Shown in pieces: positions 25,567 to 32,650 of a stretch of 64,000 nucleotides of DNA (positions are counted from its first letter, which is position 1; each line of letters starts with the position of its first letter). Source of the DNA: Fen-1258 sp964441505. GTDB lineage: Bacteria; Bacteroidota; Ignavibacteria; Ignavibacteriales; Melioribacteraceae. Location: positions 1 through 64,000 of the forward strand of contig CAYTUV010000020.1 of NCBI GenBank assembly GCA_964441505.1, given 5' to 3'. The translations under genes and the position numbers were made by a program. The notes beneath the pieces were generated by a model. It had not been told where the DNA came from. It did not search any database and saw only the letters and a program-made list of their open reading frames with translations.

Positions 25567-26126
25567 AATAATTTGGTTTTTGGGTTTGTGAGCTGAATAT
25601 ATTCGCTCACCTTTTTCTTATTTAATTTTTTAAAGTTGATAGCAGAAAAATCGCAGCTGTATTTTGCTAAAGATGTTAAATAAACAACATCAGCAAAAGC
25701 TTTTTCAGGCAATGCAATAAAAAAATTATCTTCAAGTTCGAAGCCGGTATAAAAATCCTTTTTAACAAGGTAAAAATTGAACTCGATGTTTCTCACCTTA
25801 ACATTTTTTGTTCTTTTGACAGCTATTGATTCGTACACGTTTTGCAGCTGTTGTGTGGTTATATTGTAATAGCTTAATGCGGAGATCAAAGAGATATATG
25901 AAGGCACCTGAAGAATGTTAGATGCTCTAAAAAAATCTTTCTCTGTAAATTTTTCAAACTTGCTTACCGCTATATAAAAATCCCGCTTCAATCTAACAAG
26001 CAAACCTCTCTGCGTGTACCTTGCGGCTGTCACTTTTGCTGATTCCTTGCTAATTGATAAGAGATTTGCAATATCTTTTGTACTTAAAACAGACTTTGGC
26101 GAACCGTTTAATAGTAAATTCTTCAT
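25533..26126 (-). CDS. AbiEi-type antitoxin / transcriptional repressor
   Basis: A 197-residue protein with an N-terminal winged helix-turn-helix (STKDIANLLSISKESAKVTA, residues about 15-40) and the middle block QVPSYISLISALSYYNIT typical of AbiEi proteins. It should bind the operon promoter and repress it. It precedes the AbiEii gene and overlaps it by 34 bases, the normal order for the pair. A family match by fold is clear; neutralisation of the toxin is inferred from the pairing. Confidence 0.85.
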   Translation of the reverse strand: MKNLLLNGSPKSVLSTKDIANLLSISKESAKVTAARYTQRGLLVRLKRDFYIAVSKFEKFTEKDFFRASNILQVPSYISLISALSYYNITTQQLQNVYESIAVKRTKNVKVRNIEFNFYLVKKDFYTGFELEDNFFIALPEKAFADVVYLTSLAKYSCDFSAINFKKLNKKKVSEYIQLTNPKTKLFWDKLCKTYKI

Positions 26127-26221
26127 TTTCAGTAAATGTAGATAATTAACACTATTGTTAATTTAGTATATTTATAAAATAAATCAAAATAATTCATTAC
26201 TGCCTTGTCTTTTTGTGCTTT

Positions 26222-26352
26222 CTGCGTTTAAAAGATTTTACCGCAAAGGGCGCTAAGAAAGCGCAGAGTTCGCAGAGATAATAGTTATTCATAAGACTAA
26301 ACCAAGTCAGCTAGTTCATTTTCATTCCAACGTTACCTTTCACGTCTTTGCG
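26222..26352 (+). repeat. Direct repeat flanking the AbiE module, middle copy
   Basis: Starts with CTGCGTTTAAAAGATTTTA and runs through ATTCATAAGACTAAACCAAG to a TTTCACGTCTTTGCG end. Most of its length matches the copy at 26381-26514. It contains CGCAAAG- and CGCAGAG-type words shared with the repeats at 27914 and 28376. Confidence 0.75.
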
Positions 26353-26380
26353 TTCTTTGCGAGTTTTTGTTTTGCGTTCT

Positions 26381-26514
26381 CTGCGTTTAAAAAGATTTTA
26401 CCGCAAAGGACGCTGAGAATACGCAGAGTTCGCTGAGATAATATTTATTCATAAGACTAAATCAAGTTCAGCTAGTTCATTTTCATTCCAACCTTACCTT
26501 TCATATCTTTGCAT
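26381..26514 (+). repeat. Direct repeat flanking the AbiE module, right copy
   Basis: Starts with CTGCGTTTAAAAAGATTTTA, continues through ATTCATAAGACTAAATCAAG and ends CATATCTTTGCAT. It is a tandem neighbour of 26222-26352. The 26127-26534 interval, more than 400 bases, contains only these two copies and no gene. Confidence 0.75.
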
Positions 26515-26534
26515 AGAAAATTTGGAGAATGTTT

Positions 26535-27914
26535 GTGGGATCCATACCTATGGTAAAAGACAAAATTCGCATAGCATCCGGACAGGGTTTCTGGGGCGAC
26601 CTACAATCCATTCCTTTACAGCAAGCAACTAAAGGTCCAATCGATTATTTGATGATGGATTTTCTTGCCGAAGTAACAATGTCCATCATGCAAAAACAGA
26701 AAAAAAGAAATCCGGCGGCGGGATATGCAAAAGATTTAATTCAAATCATGAAAGATTTACTTCCGCATATTGCCGAGAAAAATATAAAGGTAATTACCAA
26801 CGGCGGCGGCGCTAATCCAATGGGTTGCGTTGATGAAATTGTAAAGTGCGCACAAAAACAAGGTATTAAAGGATTGAAAATTGGTGTGGTCAGCGGTGAT
26901 GATATTTTGGATTCAATAGACGATCTATTGAAGCGCGGCGCAGGGCTGGATAATATGGAATCCGGACAAAAAATTTCCGAAGTGAAAGAAAAATTGATGA
27001 GTGCAAATATTTATTTCGGTGCAAGACCGATTGTTGAAGCTTTGAAAAAAGGTGCACAGATTGTTATCACAGGGCGGACTACCGATACTTCACTTACTTA
27101 TGGACCAATGATTCATGAGTTCAAATGGTCATGGGATGATTGGGATAAGCTTGCTTCTGGAGTTATTGCCGGGCATATTTTAGAATGCGGCGGACAGGCA
27201 AGTGGCGGAAATTTTATGGGCGATTGGAAATCGGTTCCCGATCTTGCAAATATTGGTTTCCCGATTGCCGAAGCGTATCCTAACGGAGAAATAATAATTA
27301 CGAAACATCCGAATACAGGCGGAATGGTTTCAGTCGAAACGGTAAGCGAGCAACTAATGTATGAAATAGGCGATCCGACTAATTACATTACTCCTGAGTG
27401 CGTCGCAGATTTCACTTCGATAAAATTGGAACAGTTGGAAAAGGACCGGGTTAGAGTTTATGGAATTAAAGGTAAACCGGCTACGGATTTATATAAAGTT
27501 TCGATGGCTTACAATGACGGTTACACCGCTATAGGTAATTTAACTTACAGCTGGCCAGATGCATTGGAGAAAGCTAAAAAGGCAGATGAAATTCTTCGCA
27601 TACGTCTTTCTAATCTCGGATTAAAGTTCGATGAAATCAGAACAGAATTTATTGGTGTGAATGCTTGTCATGGTCCGTTGGCATCTGTACAAAATGAAAT
27701 AAATGAAGTGGTCTTAAAAATTGGTGTACGCAGTCATCACCATCACGATGTAGAAGCATTTGGAAAAGAGATTGCGCCCTTGATTTTAACAGGTCCACCA
27801 AGCGTAACTGGATTTGCCGGCGGAAGACCAAAGCCAAATGAAGTTATTGCTTATTGGCCTGCTCTTATGCCGAAGAAACTTGTTCATCCAAAAGTTGAGA
27901 TAATACAAACATAG
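26535..27914 (+). CDS. AtuA-type (DUF1446) acyl-CoA metabolism protein, main domain
   Basis: A 459-residue protein of the acyclic terpene utilisation AtuA family. IASGQGFWGD opens the domain, and GGANPMGCVDEIVKCA, VITGRTTDTSLTYGPM and ILECGGQASGGNFMGDW are family blocks. In Pseudomonas atuA belongs to citronellol and geraniol breakdown, but homologues occur near many acyl-CoA genes, so the substrate is open. GTG at 26535 has GGAG seven bases upstream; ATG at 26529 is only one base from it and ATG at 26550 has none, so the start is uncertain by a few residues. The usual C-terminal domain is a separate gene at 28449. Confidence 0.82.
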   Translation: MGSIPMVKDKIRIASGQGFWGDLQSIPLQQATKGPIDYLMMDFLAEVTMSIMQKQKKRNPAAGYAKDLIQIMKDLLPHIAEKNIKVITNGGGANPMGCVDEIVKCAQKQGIKGLKIGVVSGDDILDSIDDLLKRGAGLDNMESGQKISEVKEKLMSANIYFGARPIVEALKKGAQIVITGRTTDTSLTYGPMIHEFKWSWDDWDKLASGVIAGHILECGGQASGGNFMGDWKSVPDLANIGFPIAEAYPNGEIIITKHPNTGGMVSVETVSEQLMYEIGDPTNYITPECVADFTSIKLEQLEKDRVRVYGIKGKPATDLYKVSMAYNDGYTAIGNLTYSWPDALEKAKKADEILRIRLSNLGLKFDEIRTEFIGVNACHGPLASVQNEINEVVLKIGVRSHHHHDVEAFGKEIAPLILTGPPSVTGFAGGRPKPNEVIAYWPALMPKKLVHPKVEIIQT

Positions 27915-27970
27915 CGTCCTCTGAGGTAATGTCTTAAACGCAAAGTTCGCAAAGCAGGCGCAGAGAAAAA
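27914..27970 (+). repeat. Direct repeat left of the GxxExxY gene
   Basis: Begins on the last base of the AtuA stop codon with GCGTCCTCTG and ends one base before the GxxExxY start codon. It shares about four fifths of its positions with 28376-28432, including the run TTAAACGCAAAGTTCGCAAAG. Confidence 0.8.
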
Positions 27971-27971
27971 A

Positions 27972-28349
27972 ATGCATGAGAACGAATTATCTGAAATTAT
28001 TATTGGTTGCGCGATTAAAATTCACAAAGCTTTAGGACCGGGTTTATTAGAATCAGCTTATGAAGAATGTTTGTTTTTCGAATTGCAGAAAACCGGTTTA
28101 CAAGTTGTTAAACAAAAAGCTTTACCTTTAGTTTATGAAGAAGTAAAATTGAATTGTGGATACCGTGTGGATCTTCTAGTGGAGAACAAAGTAATCGTGG
28201 AAATAAAATCTGTTGAAGCTTTGAATGACATTTTTCTTGCACAAGTACTCACATATCTCAGACTGTCAAATTGTAAATTAGGTCTGCTGATTAATTTTAA
28301 TGTAAATAAGTTGAAAGAAGGAATTAGACGAGTAGTCAACAATTTATAA
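27972..28349 (+). CDS. GxxExxY protein (PD-(D/E)XK-like)
   Basis: A 125-residue member of the GxxExxY family, named for the conserved GLLESAYEECL seen here near residues 28-38. A nuclease-like pattern follows: YRVDLLVENKVIVEIKS contains the D and ExK arrangement of the PD-(D/E)XK fold. Function is not established. These genes are often isolated and bracketed by repeats in Bacteroidota and Ignavibacteria. Here the gene sits between the two parts of an AtuA system and is bounded by 57-bp direct repeats, so it looks like an insertion. Confidence 0.85.
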   Translation: MHENELSEIIIGCAIKIHKALGPGLLESAYEECLFFELQKTGLQVVKQKALPLVYEEVKLNCGYRVDLLVENKVIVEIKSVEALNDIFLAQVLTYLRLSNCKLGLLINFNVNKLKEGIRRVVNNL

Positions 28350-28375
28350 CTCCGCGTTCTTTGCGAAAACTCTTG

Positions 28376-28432
28376 GCGTCCTCTGCGGTTAAAGCCTTAA
28401 ACGCAAAGTTCGCAAAGAAGGCGCAGAGAAAA
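28376..28432 (+). repeat. Direct repeat right of the GxxExxY gene
   Basis: Begins GCGTCCTCTG and ends GCGCAGAGAAAA, parallel to 27914-27970. Between the GxxExxY stop and this repeat lie 26 bases with further TTTGCG words. The next gene starts 16 bases after it. Confidence 0.8.
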
Positions 28433-28448
28433 CTCAAAGGAAATAGAA

Positions 28449-28760
28449 ATGAAAATAAAATTAATTGATGTAGCTCATGGGCGAAGCGGTGATAAAGGCA
28501 ATGCAGCAAACGTTGGTATCATAGCTTACGACGACAAAGGTTATGAACTAATTAAGAAGTACTTAACAGTTGAGAATGTGAAAAAACATTTTGAAGGAAT
28601 CTGTTTTGGAGAAGTTGAAAGATTCGAAATGCCTAACATTCGTGCGTTGAATTTTTTATTGCACAACACGCTGGGCGGCGGCGGAACTGTATCGCTTAAG
28701 CATGATGCCCAAGGTAAAACTCTTGCCGCTGCATTATTAAGAATGGAAATAGAAATATAA
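28449..28760 (+). CDS. AtuA C-terminal domain protein
   Basis: A 103-residue protein matching the C-terminal domain that follows AtuA in fused homologues: DVAHGRSGDKGNAANVGIIA at the start and NFLLHNTLGGGGTVSLKHDAQGK minus its last few residues near the end. In this genome it is a separate gene 534 bases after the main AtuA gene, with the GxxExxY module between. AAAGGAAAT precedes the ATG. It most likely still acts with the upstream protein. Confidence 0.85.
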   Translation: MKIKLIDVAHGRSGDKGNAANVGIIAYDDKGYELIKKYLTVENVKKHFEGICFGEVERFEMPNIRALNFLLHNTLGGGGTVSLKHDAQGKTLAAALLRMEIEI

Positions 28761-28763
28761 ACT

Positions 28764-28823
28764 TGTAGCGCAGAATCGTATTCTGCAAATCAAAAAATGC
28801 ACAGATTACGAATCTGTGCTACG
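28764..28823. repeat. Paired palindromic repeat (REP-like)
   Basis: Two hairpins in a row: GCAGAAT/ATTCTGC (28770-28776 with 28780-28786) and GCACAGATT/AATCTGTGC (28799-28807 with 28811-28819), with outer GTAG and CTAC. The same two-hairpin design recurs at 30734-30788. Confidence 0.75.
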
Positions 28824-28844
28824 AATAATTTGAAAGGAGTTATA

Positions 28845-29946
28845 ATGTTCGAAGATCAAATAAAACGACTGAACGATTACGCATTGAAGATTGAGAATCT
28901 ACGAGGTTATCTTTAAGGTAGCTGATAAAGAAAAACAGATAGAAGAAATCCGCAATCAAGCCGAAACACCTGGATTCTGGAATGATCAGAAAAACGCTCA
29001 GTCGGTTTTCCAAAAATCAAAATCTCTTCAAATTTGGGTTGAGGCGTGGAAAAAAATCGACGACAAGCAAAAAAATCTAAAAGAGTTTTTAGAACTTGCC
29101 GAAGTTGAGCAGGATGAAGGATTAATTCCGGAAATAGATGCTGAGTTAGATTTAATTGAAAATGGTTACGCTGACTTAGAATTAAAAAGTATGCTCAGCG
29201 GTAAAGATGATGATAAGAATTGTATTATGACAATTCATTCCGGAGCGGGCGGAACAGAATCTCAGGATTGGGCGGAAATGTTAATGCGCATGTATCTGAG
29301 ATGGGGCGAGAAGAACGGGTACAAAATGAATTTAGTTGACTGGCTCGACGGAGATGGCGCTGGAATAAAAAGTGCCACGATTGAGGTAGAAGGAGAATTT
29401 GCTTTCGGTTATCTAAAAGCAGAAAACGGTGTTCATCGTTTGGTGCGTATCTCTCCGTTTGATTCAAACAAGCGCCGCCATACTTCATTCGCATCTGTGT
29501 TCGTCATCCCTGAAATTGATGACACCATCGAAATTGATATCAATCCCGCAGATCTAAGGATTGATACATTCCGTGCCGGGGGCAAAGGAGGCCAGAACGT
29601 AAATAAAGTTGAAACCGCAGTGCGAATCACTCACATCCCGTCCGGGGTTGTGGCTGCCTGTCAGACAGAACGCTCGCAATTGCAGAATAAGTCAAACGCA
29701 TTTAAAATGCTGCGATCCCGCCTCTATCAAATTGAGGTAGATAAACAAACTGCCGCCGCTGATGAAATTGAAAAAACCAAAATGAAAATTGAATGGGGAA
29801 GTCAAATCCGCTCTTATGTTTTTCATCCTTACAATATGGTTAAAGATCATCGTACGAATTGGGAAACATCAGACACTCAAGGCGTGATGAATGGTGAAAT
29901 AAATAATTTTATAAAAGAATACCTGCTCAAATTTACACAGAACTAA
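28845..29946 (+). CDS. prfB: Peptide chain release factor 2, programmed +1 frameshift
   Basis: RF2 releases finished proteins at UAA and UGA. The gene has two frames: ATG 28845 opens a 23-codon frame ending CTT TAA at 28911-28916; after a +1 slip on CTT, reading resumes with AAG at 28915 and continues to 29946, giving about 366 residues, the normal RF2 length. The second frame holds the RF2 tripeptide SPF in VRISPFDSNKRRH and the catalytic GGQ in RAGGKGGQNVNKVETAVR. AAAGGAGTTATA precedes the ATG. The frameshift is the known autoregulation of RF2, but the in-frame stop here is UAA instead of the usual UGA. The ATG at 28891 in the second frame is not a genuine start. Confidence 0.93.
28902..28917 (+). 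promoter_or_regulatory. prfB programmed frameshift site
   Basis: The codons CGA GGT TAT CTT TAA G follow the layout of the classic RF2 site: a Shine-Dalgarno-like GAGG three bases before the slippery CTT, then a stop codon. Low RF2 slows termination and favours the slip. The stop is TAA. Confidence 0.85.
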
Positions 29947-29957
29947 TTGGGTGAAGT

Positions 29958-30308
29958 ATGTCTACTATGAAGTATTTCAAAAAAGATGAAGTGATTTCTA
30001 ATGAGGGAGAAAGAGCAAAGTGCATTTTTGTTCTAGTGGAAGGAAAAGTCGGGATATTCAAAAACAACCGGAAAATTTCTGAATATAGTAAGTCTGGTGA
30101 TATGATTGGTGAGATTAGCATGATTCTTAACAGACCAAGAAGCGCTACAATTAAAGCCCTTACCGATTGCAATCTTCTTACAATTGAAGGTGAGCTGGAC
30201 GACCTTATTAAACTCTATCCTGATATTTCTAAGAAACTAATCCGAACACTTGCAGAACGTCTTGCAGATGCAACAGAACAGCAGAGTAAACGATTTACGA
30301 AATATTAA
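29958..30308 (+). CDS. Cyclic nucleotide-binding domain protein
   Basis: A 116-residue protein that is a single cyclic-nucleotide-binding beta roll, without the C-terminal helix-turn-helix of CRP. The phosphate-binding cassette reads GDMIGEISMILNRPRSATIK near residues 51-70, with the expected glutamate and arginine. It may be a stand-alone ligand sensor or a regulatory subunit. It starts 11 bases after prfB and ten bases before yjbQ on the same strand. Confidence 0.85.
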   Translation: MSTMKYFKKDEVISNEGERAKCIFVLVEGKVGIFKNNRKISEYSKSGDMIGEISMILNRPRSATIKALTDCNLLTIEGELDDLIKLYPDISKKLIRTLAERLADATEQQSKRFTKY

Positions 30309-30318
30309 TGGAGCCTGA

Positions 30319-30732
30319 ATGAAATTTCATACTGAACATATCTGGTTTAATACTGCGAAAAGAAGAGAGTATATTAATATCACCGGTGAAGTTGAAAAAG
30401 CACTTAAAAAAAGCAATATCAAAGATGGGATGATTCTTGTCTCGGCTATGCACATCACAGCAGGAGTTTATGTAAATGATGCCGAGAGCGGATTGATTCA
30501 AGATATTGATGAATGGCTTGAAAATTTAGCACCATTCAAAGCGAATTACCAGCATCACCGTACTGGCGAAGACAACGGTGATGCGCATTTGAAAAGTCTG
30601 CTTGTTCATCATGAAGTGATTATACCTGTAACTGAAGGAAAACTTGATTTTGGTCCTTGGCAGCAAGTTTACTATGCCGAGTTCGATGGGCAGCGGCGGA
30701 AGAGAGTCTTAATTAAAGTGATAGGCGAGTAA
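30319..30732 (+). CDS. YjbQ family (UPF0047) protein
   Basis: A 137-residue protein of the YjbQ/UPF0047 family, some members of which show weak thiamine-phosphate synthase activity. Conserved blocks: SAMHITAGVYVNDAESGL, the segment with HHRTGEDNGDAHLKS, and LDFGPWQQVYYAEFDGQRRK. These include the histidines and aspartates that bind metal and phosphate in known structures. Length is normal. It is followed directly by a paired-hairpin repeat. Confidence 0.9.
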   Translation: MKFHTEHIWFNTAKRREYINITGEVEKALKKSNIKDGMILVSAMHITAGVYVNDAESGLIQDIDEWLENLAPFKANYQHHRTGEDNGDAHLKSLLVHHEVIIPVTEGKLDFGPWQQVYYAEFDGQRRKRVLIKVIGE

Positions 30733-30733
30733 A

Positions 30734-30788
30734 TGTAGAACAGATTTCCAATCTGTTCACTTAGCGCAGATTGGAAATCTGCGCTACA
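30734..30788. repeat. Paired palindromic repeat (REP-like), second copy
   Basis: Hairpin 1 pairs GAACAGATT (30738-30746) with AATCTGTTC (30750-30758). Hairpin 2 pairs TAGCGCAGATT (30762-30772) with AATCTGCGCTA (30776-30786), an 11-bp perfect stem. Both arms carry the CAGATT core of the copy at 28764-28823. It could also act as an mRNA end for yjbQ. Confidence 0.8.
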
Positions 30789-30797
30789 ATAAAAAAC

Positions 30798-31169
30798 ATG
30801 AAAAAGAAAAAATTGGATTTCTTCGATCGTGTGTATAAAGTAGTTGCAAAAATTCCAAAAGGGAAAGTAACCACTTATGGCGCTATTGCCGAAGCATGCG
30901 GTGTGCGGTCCGCCGCCAGGACAGTGGGTTGGGCAATTAATGGTACCAAAGAAAGCGGGTTACCATGCCATCGTGTTGTAAACCGCTACGGTGCATTGAC
31001 CGGAAAAATTCATTTCGGTGATATGCATTTGATGGAAGAACTCCTTCGCAGCGAAGGAGTTCAGTTTGATGATGGCAATTGTGTAATTATGAAAAAATAT
31101 TTGTGGATTCCGAAAAAAGTCTCAAAAAAAATAACCAAGAAAAAGCCTTCTAGTATCTCTTTACTTTAA
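30798..31169 (+). CDS. MGMT-family protein (methylguanine methyltransferase, short form)
   Basis: A 123-residue protein made only of the DNA-binding domain of the alkyltransferase family. The motif GLPCHRVVNRYGALTGK near residues 55-70 keeps the reactive cysteine, so it is not a plain ATL protein, which has Trp there. The GKVTTYGAIAEACG helix and ARTVGWAINGT are also typical. It lacks the N-terminal domain of full MGMT; whether it repairs O6-alkylguanine itself or flags damage for excision cannot be said. ATG 30798 sits ten bases after a paired hairpin repeat. The C-terminal lysine-rich tail overlaps the convergent gene by 20 bases. Confidence 0.85.
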   Translation: MKKKKLDFFDRVYKVVAKIPKGKVTTYGAIAEACGVRSAARTVGWAINGTKESGLPCHRVVNRYGALTGKIHFGDMHLMEELLRSEGVQFDDGNCVIMKKYLWIPKKVSKKITKKKPSSISLL

Positions 31170-32046
31170 TAGAAGAAACTCCACCTTCAACATCAATAAA
31201 AATCTTTTTCCCAGCGGATTTAAAGTTTTCGGTCTCATAGTAACCTGAATATTTTTTGACGAATTCTGGAAAGTCTCTTGAAACAAGAGCTACATCACTT
31301 GTAATTGAACAACCAGACGACCTCGGAATTTCAAGCGTAATACTTGCCGCACCCATATCAATCTCAACATTTGTTGAATCATATTTGTCGCCGAGTTTTA
31401 TCCTTCCGCTTGCGGCTCCGGTATGAAGAGAAACATTCTTGACCTTATATTCTGTCAGATCGAAATTTGATTTTGATGCGCCGATATTGAAATTGACATC
31501 CCATACTGGATTCTGATTCAGCGCAACCTCGAGCTGGTTACTAAATCTTCCGCGGAAAAAATTGAAATTCTTTTTGTGAAGTTCAATTCTTATACTTGCG
31601 TGGTCATCATTTTTCCATGATTCAAAATCGTATTCCGCTAAGTTGCCCTTTGCTTTTCCTTCCGCAAGTTTTTCTGTGCTGTTGCGGATAATAAATAAGC
31701 CTGCACCTGAATTGATCTCCAGGTCTGCAGTTTTGATTGAAGCATCATAATCTTCGTTGTAAAATTCTGTGTAGACATTATCGTTTTCAGTAAAATCAAA
31801 ACTATTGAAACTATTTTCTACTATTCCAAAAAACAGAAGTGCAAGGAAGATTCCGAATAGTGCACTGATGAAAGGATGTGCAACTGTCTCTTTGAATATT
31901 ACGAGGGCTCCCCAGAAGACAAAAATTAAAGGCCATACATCCCAAACAAAGCCAAAACATGAGCAGATGACATTGTATTTCGTGAGCAAAAACAGGGCTC
32001 CGAGAGTCAAAAGAAAAAATCCCCAAAACAATTTTCCAGTTTTCAT
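31150..32046 (-). CDS. Membrane protein with LiaF-like N-terminus and toastrack domain
   Basis: A 298-residue protein. The N-terminal two or three membrane helices (about residues 5-85) match DUF5668, as found in LiaI/LiaF-type proteins. The rest is a beta-rich toastrack domain (DUF2154/DUF4097-like), including VSLHTGAASGRIKLG and ITLEIPRSSGCSI. Such proteins take part in envelope-stress sensing with PspC, which is encoded 12 bases upstream here. A binding role is inferred from domain only. Its C-terminus overlaps the convergent MGMT gene by 20 bases. Confidence 0.8.
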   Translation of the reverse strand: MKTGKLFWGFFLLTLGALFLLTKYNVICSCFGFVWDVWPLIFVFWGALVIFKETVAHPFISALFGIFLALLFFGIVENSFNSFDFTENDNVYTEFYNEDYDASIKTADLEINSGAGLFIIRNSTEKLAEGKAKGNLAEYDFESWKNDDHASIRIELHKKNFNFFRGRFSNQLEVALNQNPVWDVNFNIGASKSNFDLTEYKVKNVSLHTGAASGRIKLGDKYDSTNVEIDMGAASITLEIPRSSGCSITSDVALVSRDFPEFVKKYSGYYETENFKSAGKKIFIDVEGGVSSIKVKRY

Positions 32047-32058
32047 TTTATCTCTCCG

Positions 32059-32508
32059 TTACTTTTTCAATGAATTCCAAATTAATAAACCTCCGAGCAG
32101 TACAAATGCTATCGGTACTATATCTCTAAAATCAAATGTAGGTATAAAGCGGTCCGCAAAAAATATTACACCCAGAGCAATCAAAATTGTACCGGCAATA
32201 ATTCTTCCCGATCCGCTTTTCTTGACTTCTGCTGGAATGCCATCAAAGTTCATTGATGAATCCTCAGTAGATTGACCATCAGTTTTTGTCCCTTCATCCT
32301 TTATCGGGTAGGCAAGCTCAAATGGTTCTTCCGGCACAACAATCCAGAGAATTATATAAAGCAGCAATCCCATTCCGTGCATTAAAGTGAAGACAACAAA
32401 AAGAATCCTTACAATGATCGGATCGATGTTAAAATATTGAGCGAGTCCGCCTGCAACTCCTCCTAAAACTTTAACTCTTCGTGAACGGAATAATCTGTCT
32501 CTCATCAT
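32059..32508 (-). CDS. PspC-domain protein
   Basis: A 149-residue protein with an N-terminal PspC domain: RSRRVKVLGGVAGGLAQYFN is the conserved start, and IILWIVVPEEP closes the membrane helix. A linker rich in acidic and serine residues and two further membrane helices follow (about 105-145). In E. coli PspC is a phage-shock sensor in the inner membrane. With the toastrack protein downstream it probably forms an envelope-stress module. A gap of 142 bases separates it from the divergent nadE. Confidence 0.85.
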   Translation of the reverse strand: MMRDRLFRSRRVKVLGGVAGGLAQYFNIDPIIVRILFVVFTLMHGMGLLLYIILWIVVPEEPFELAYPIKDEGTKTDGQSTEDSSMNFDGIPAEVKKSGSGRIIAGTILIALGVIFFADRFIPTFDFRDIVPIAFVLLGGLLIWNSLKK

Positions 32509-32650
32509 ATCACCTCATTAATTGTTTCTGGTAATTAAGACGCCCTGCTTTGGGAAAGGTTCGAAATGTTTTCAAACAAATATCTCTAAAGATTTGAAAA
32601 TACTATCCTTCTTACTAACTTTGATCGAAAGATAAATTGAATTAAGATAA

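Noticed and set aside
28891..29946. prfB starting at ATG 28891
   Set aside because: That frame start lies inside the short upstream frame; the ribosome site and RF2 N-terminus belong to ATG 28845 with a +1 frameshift.
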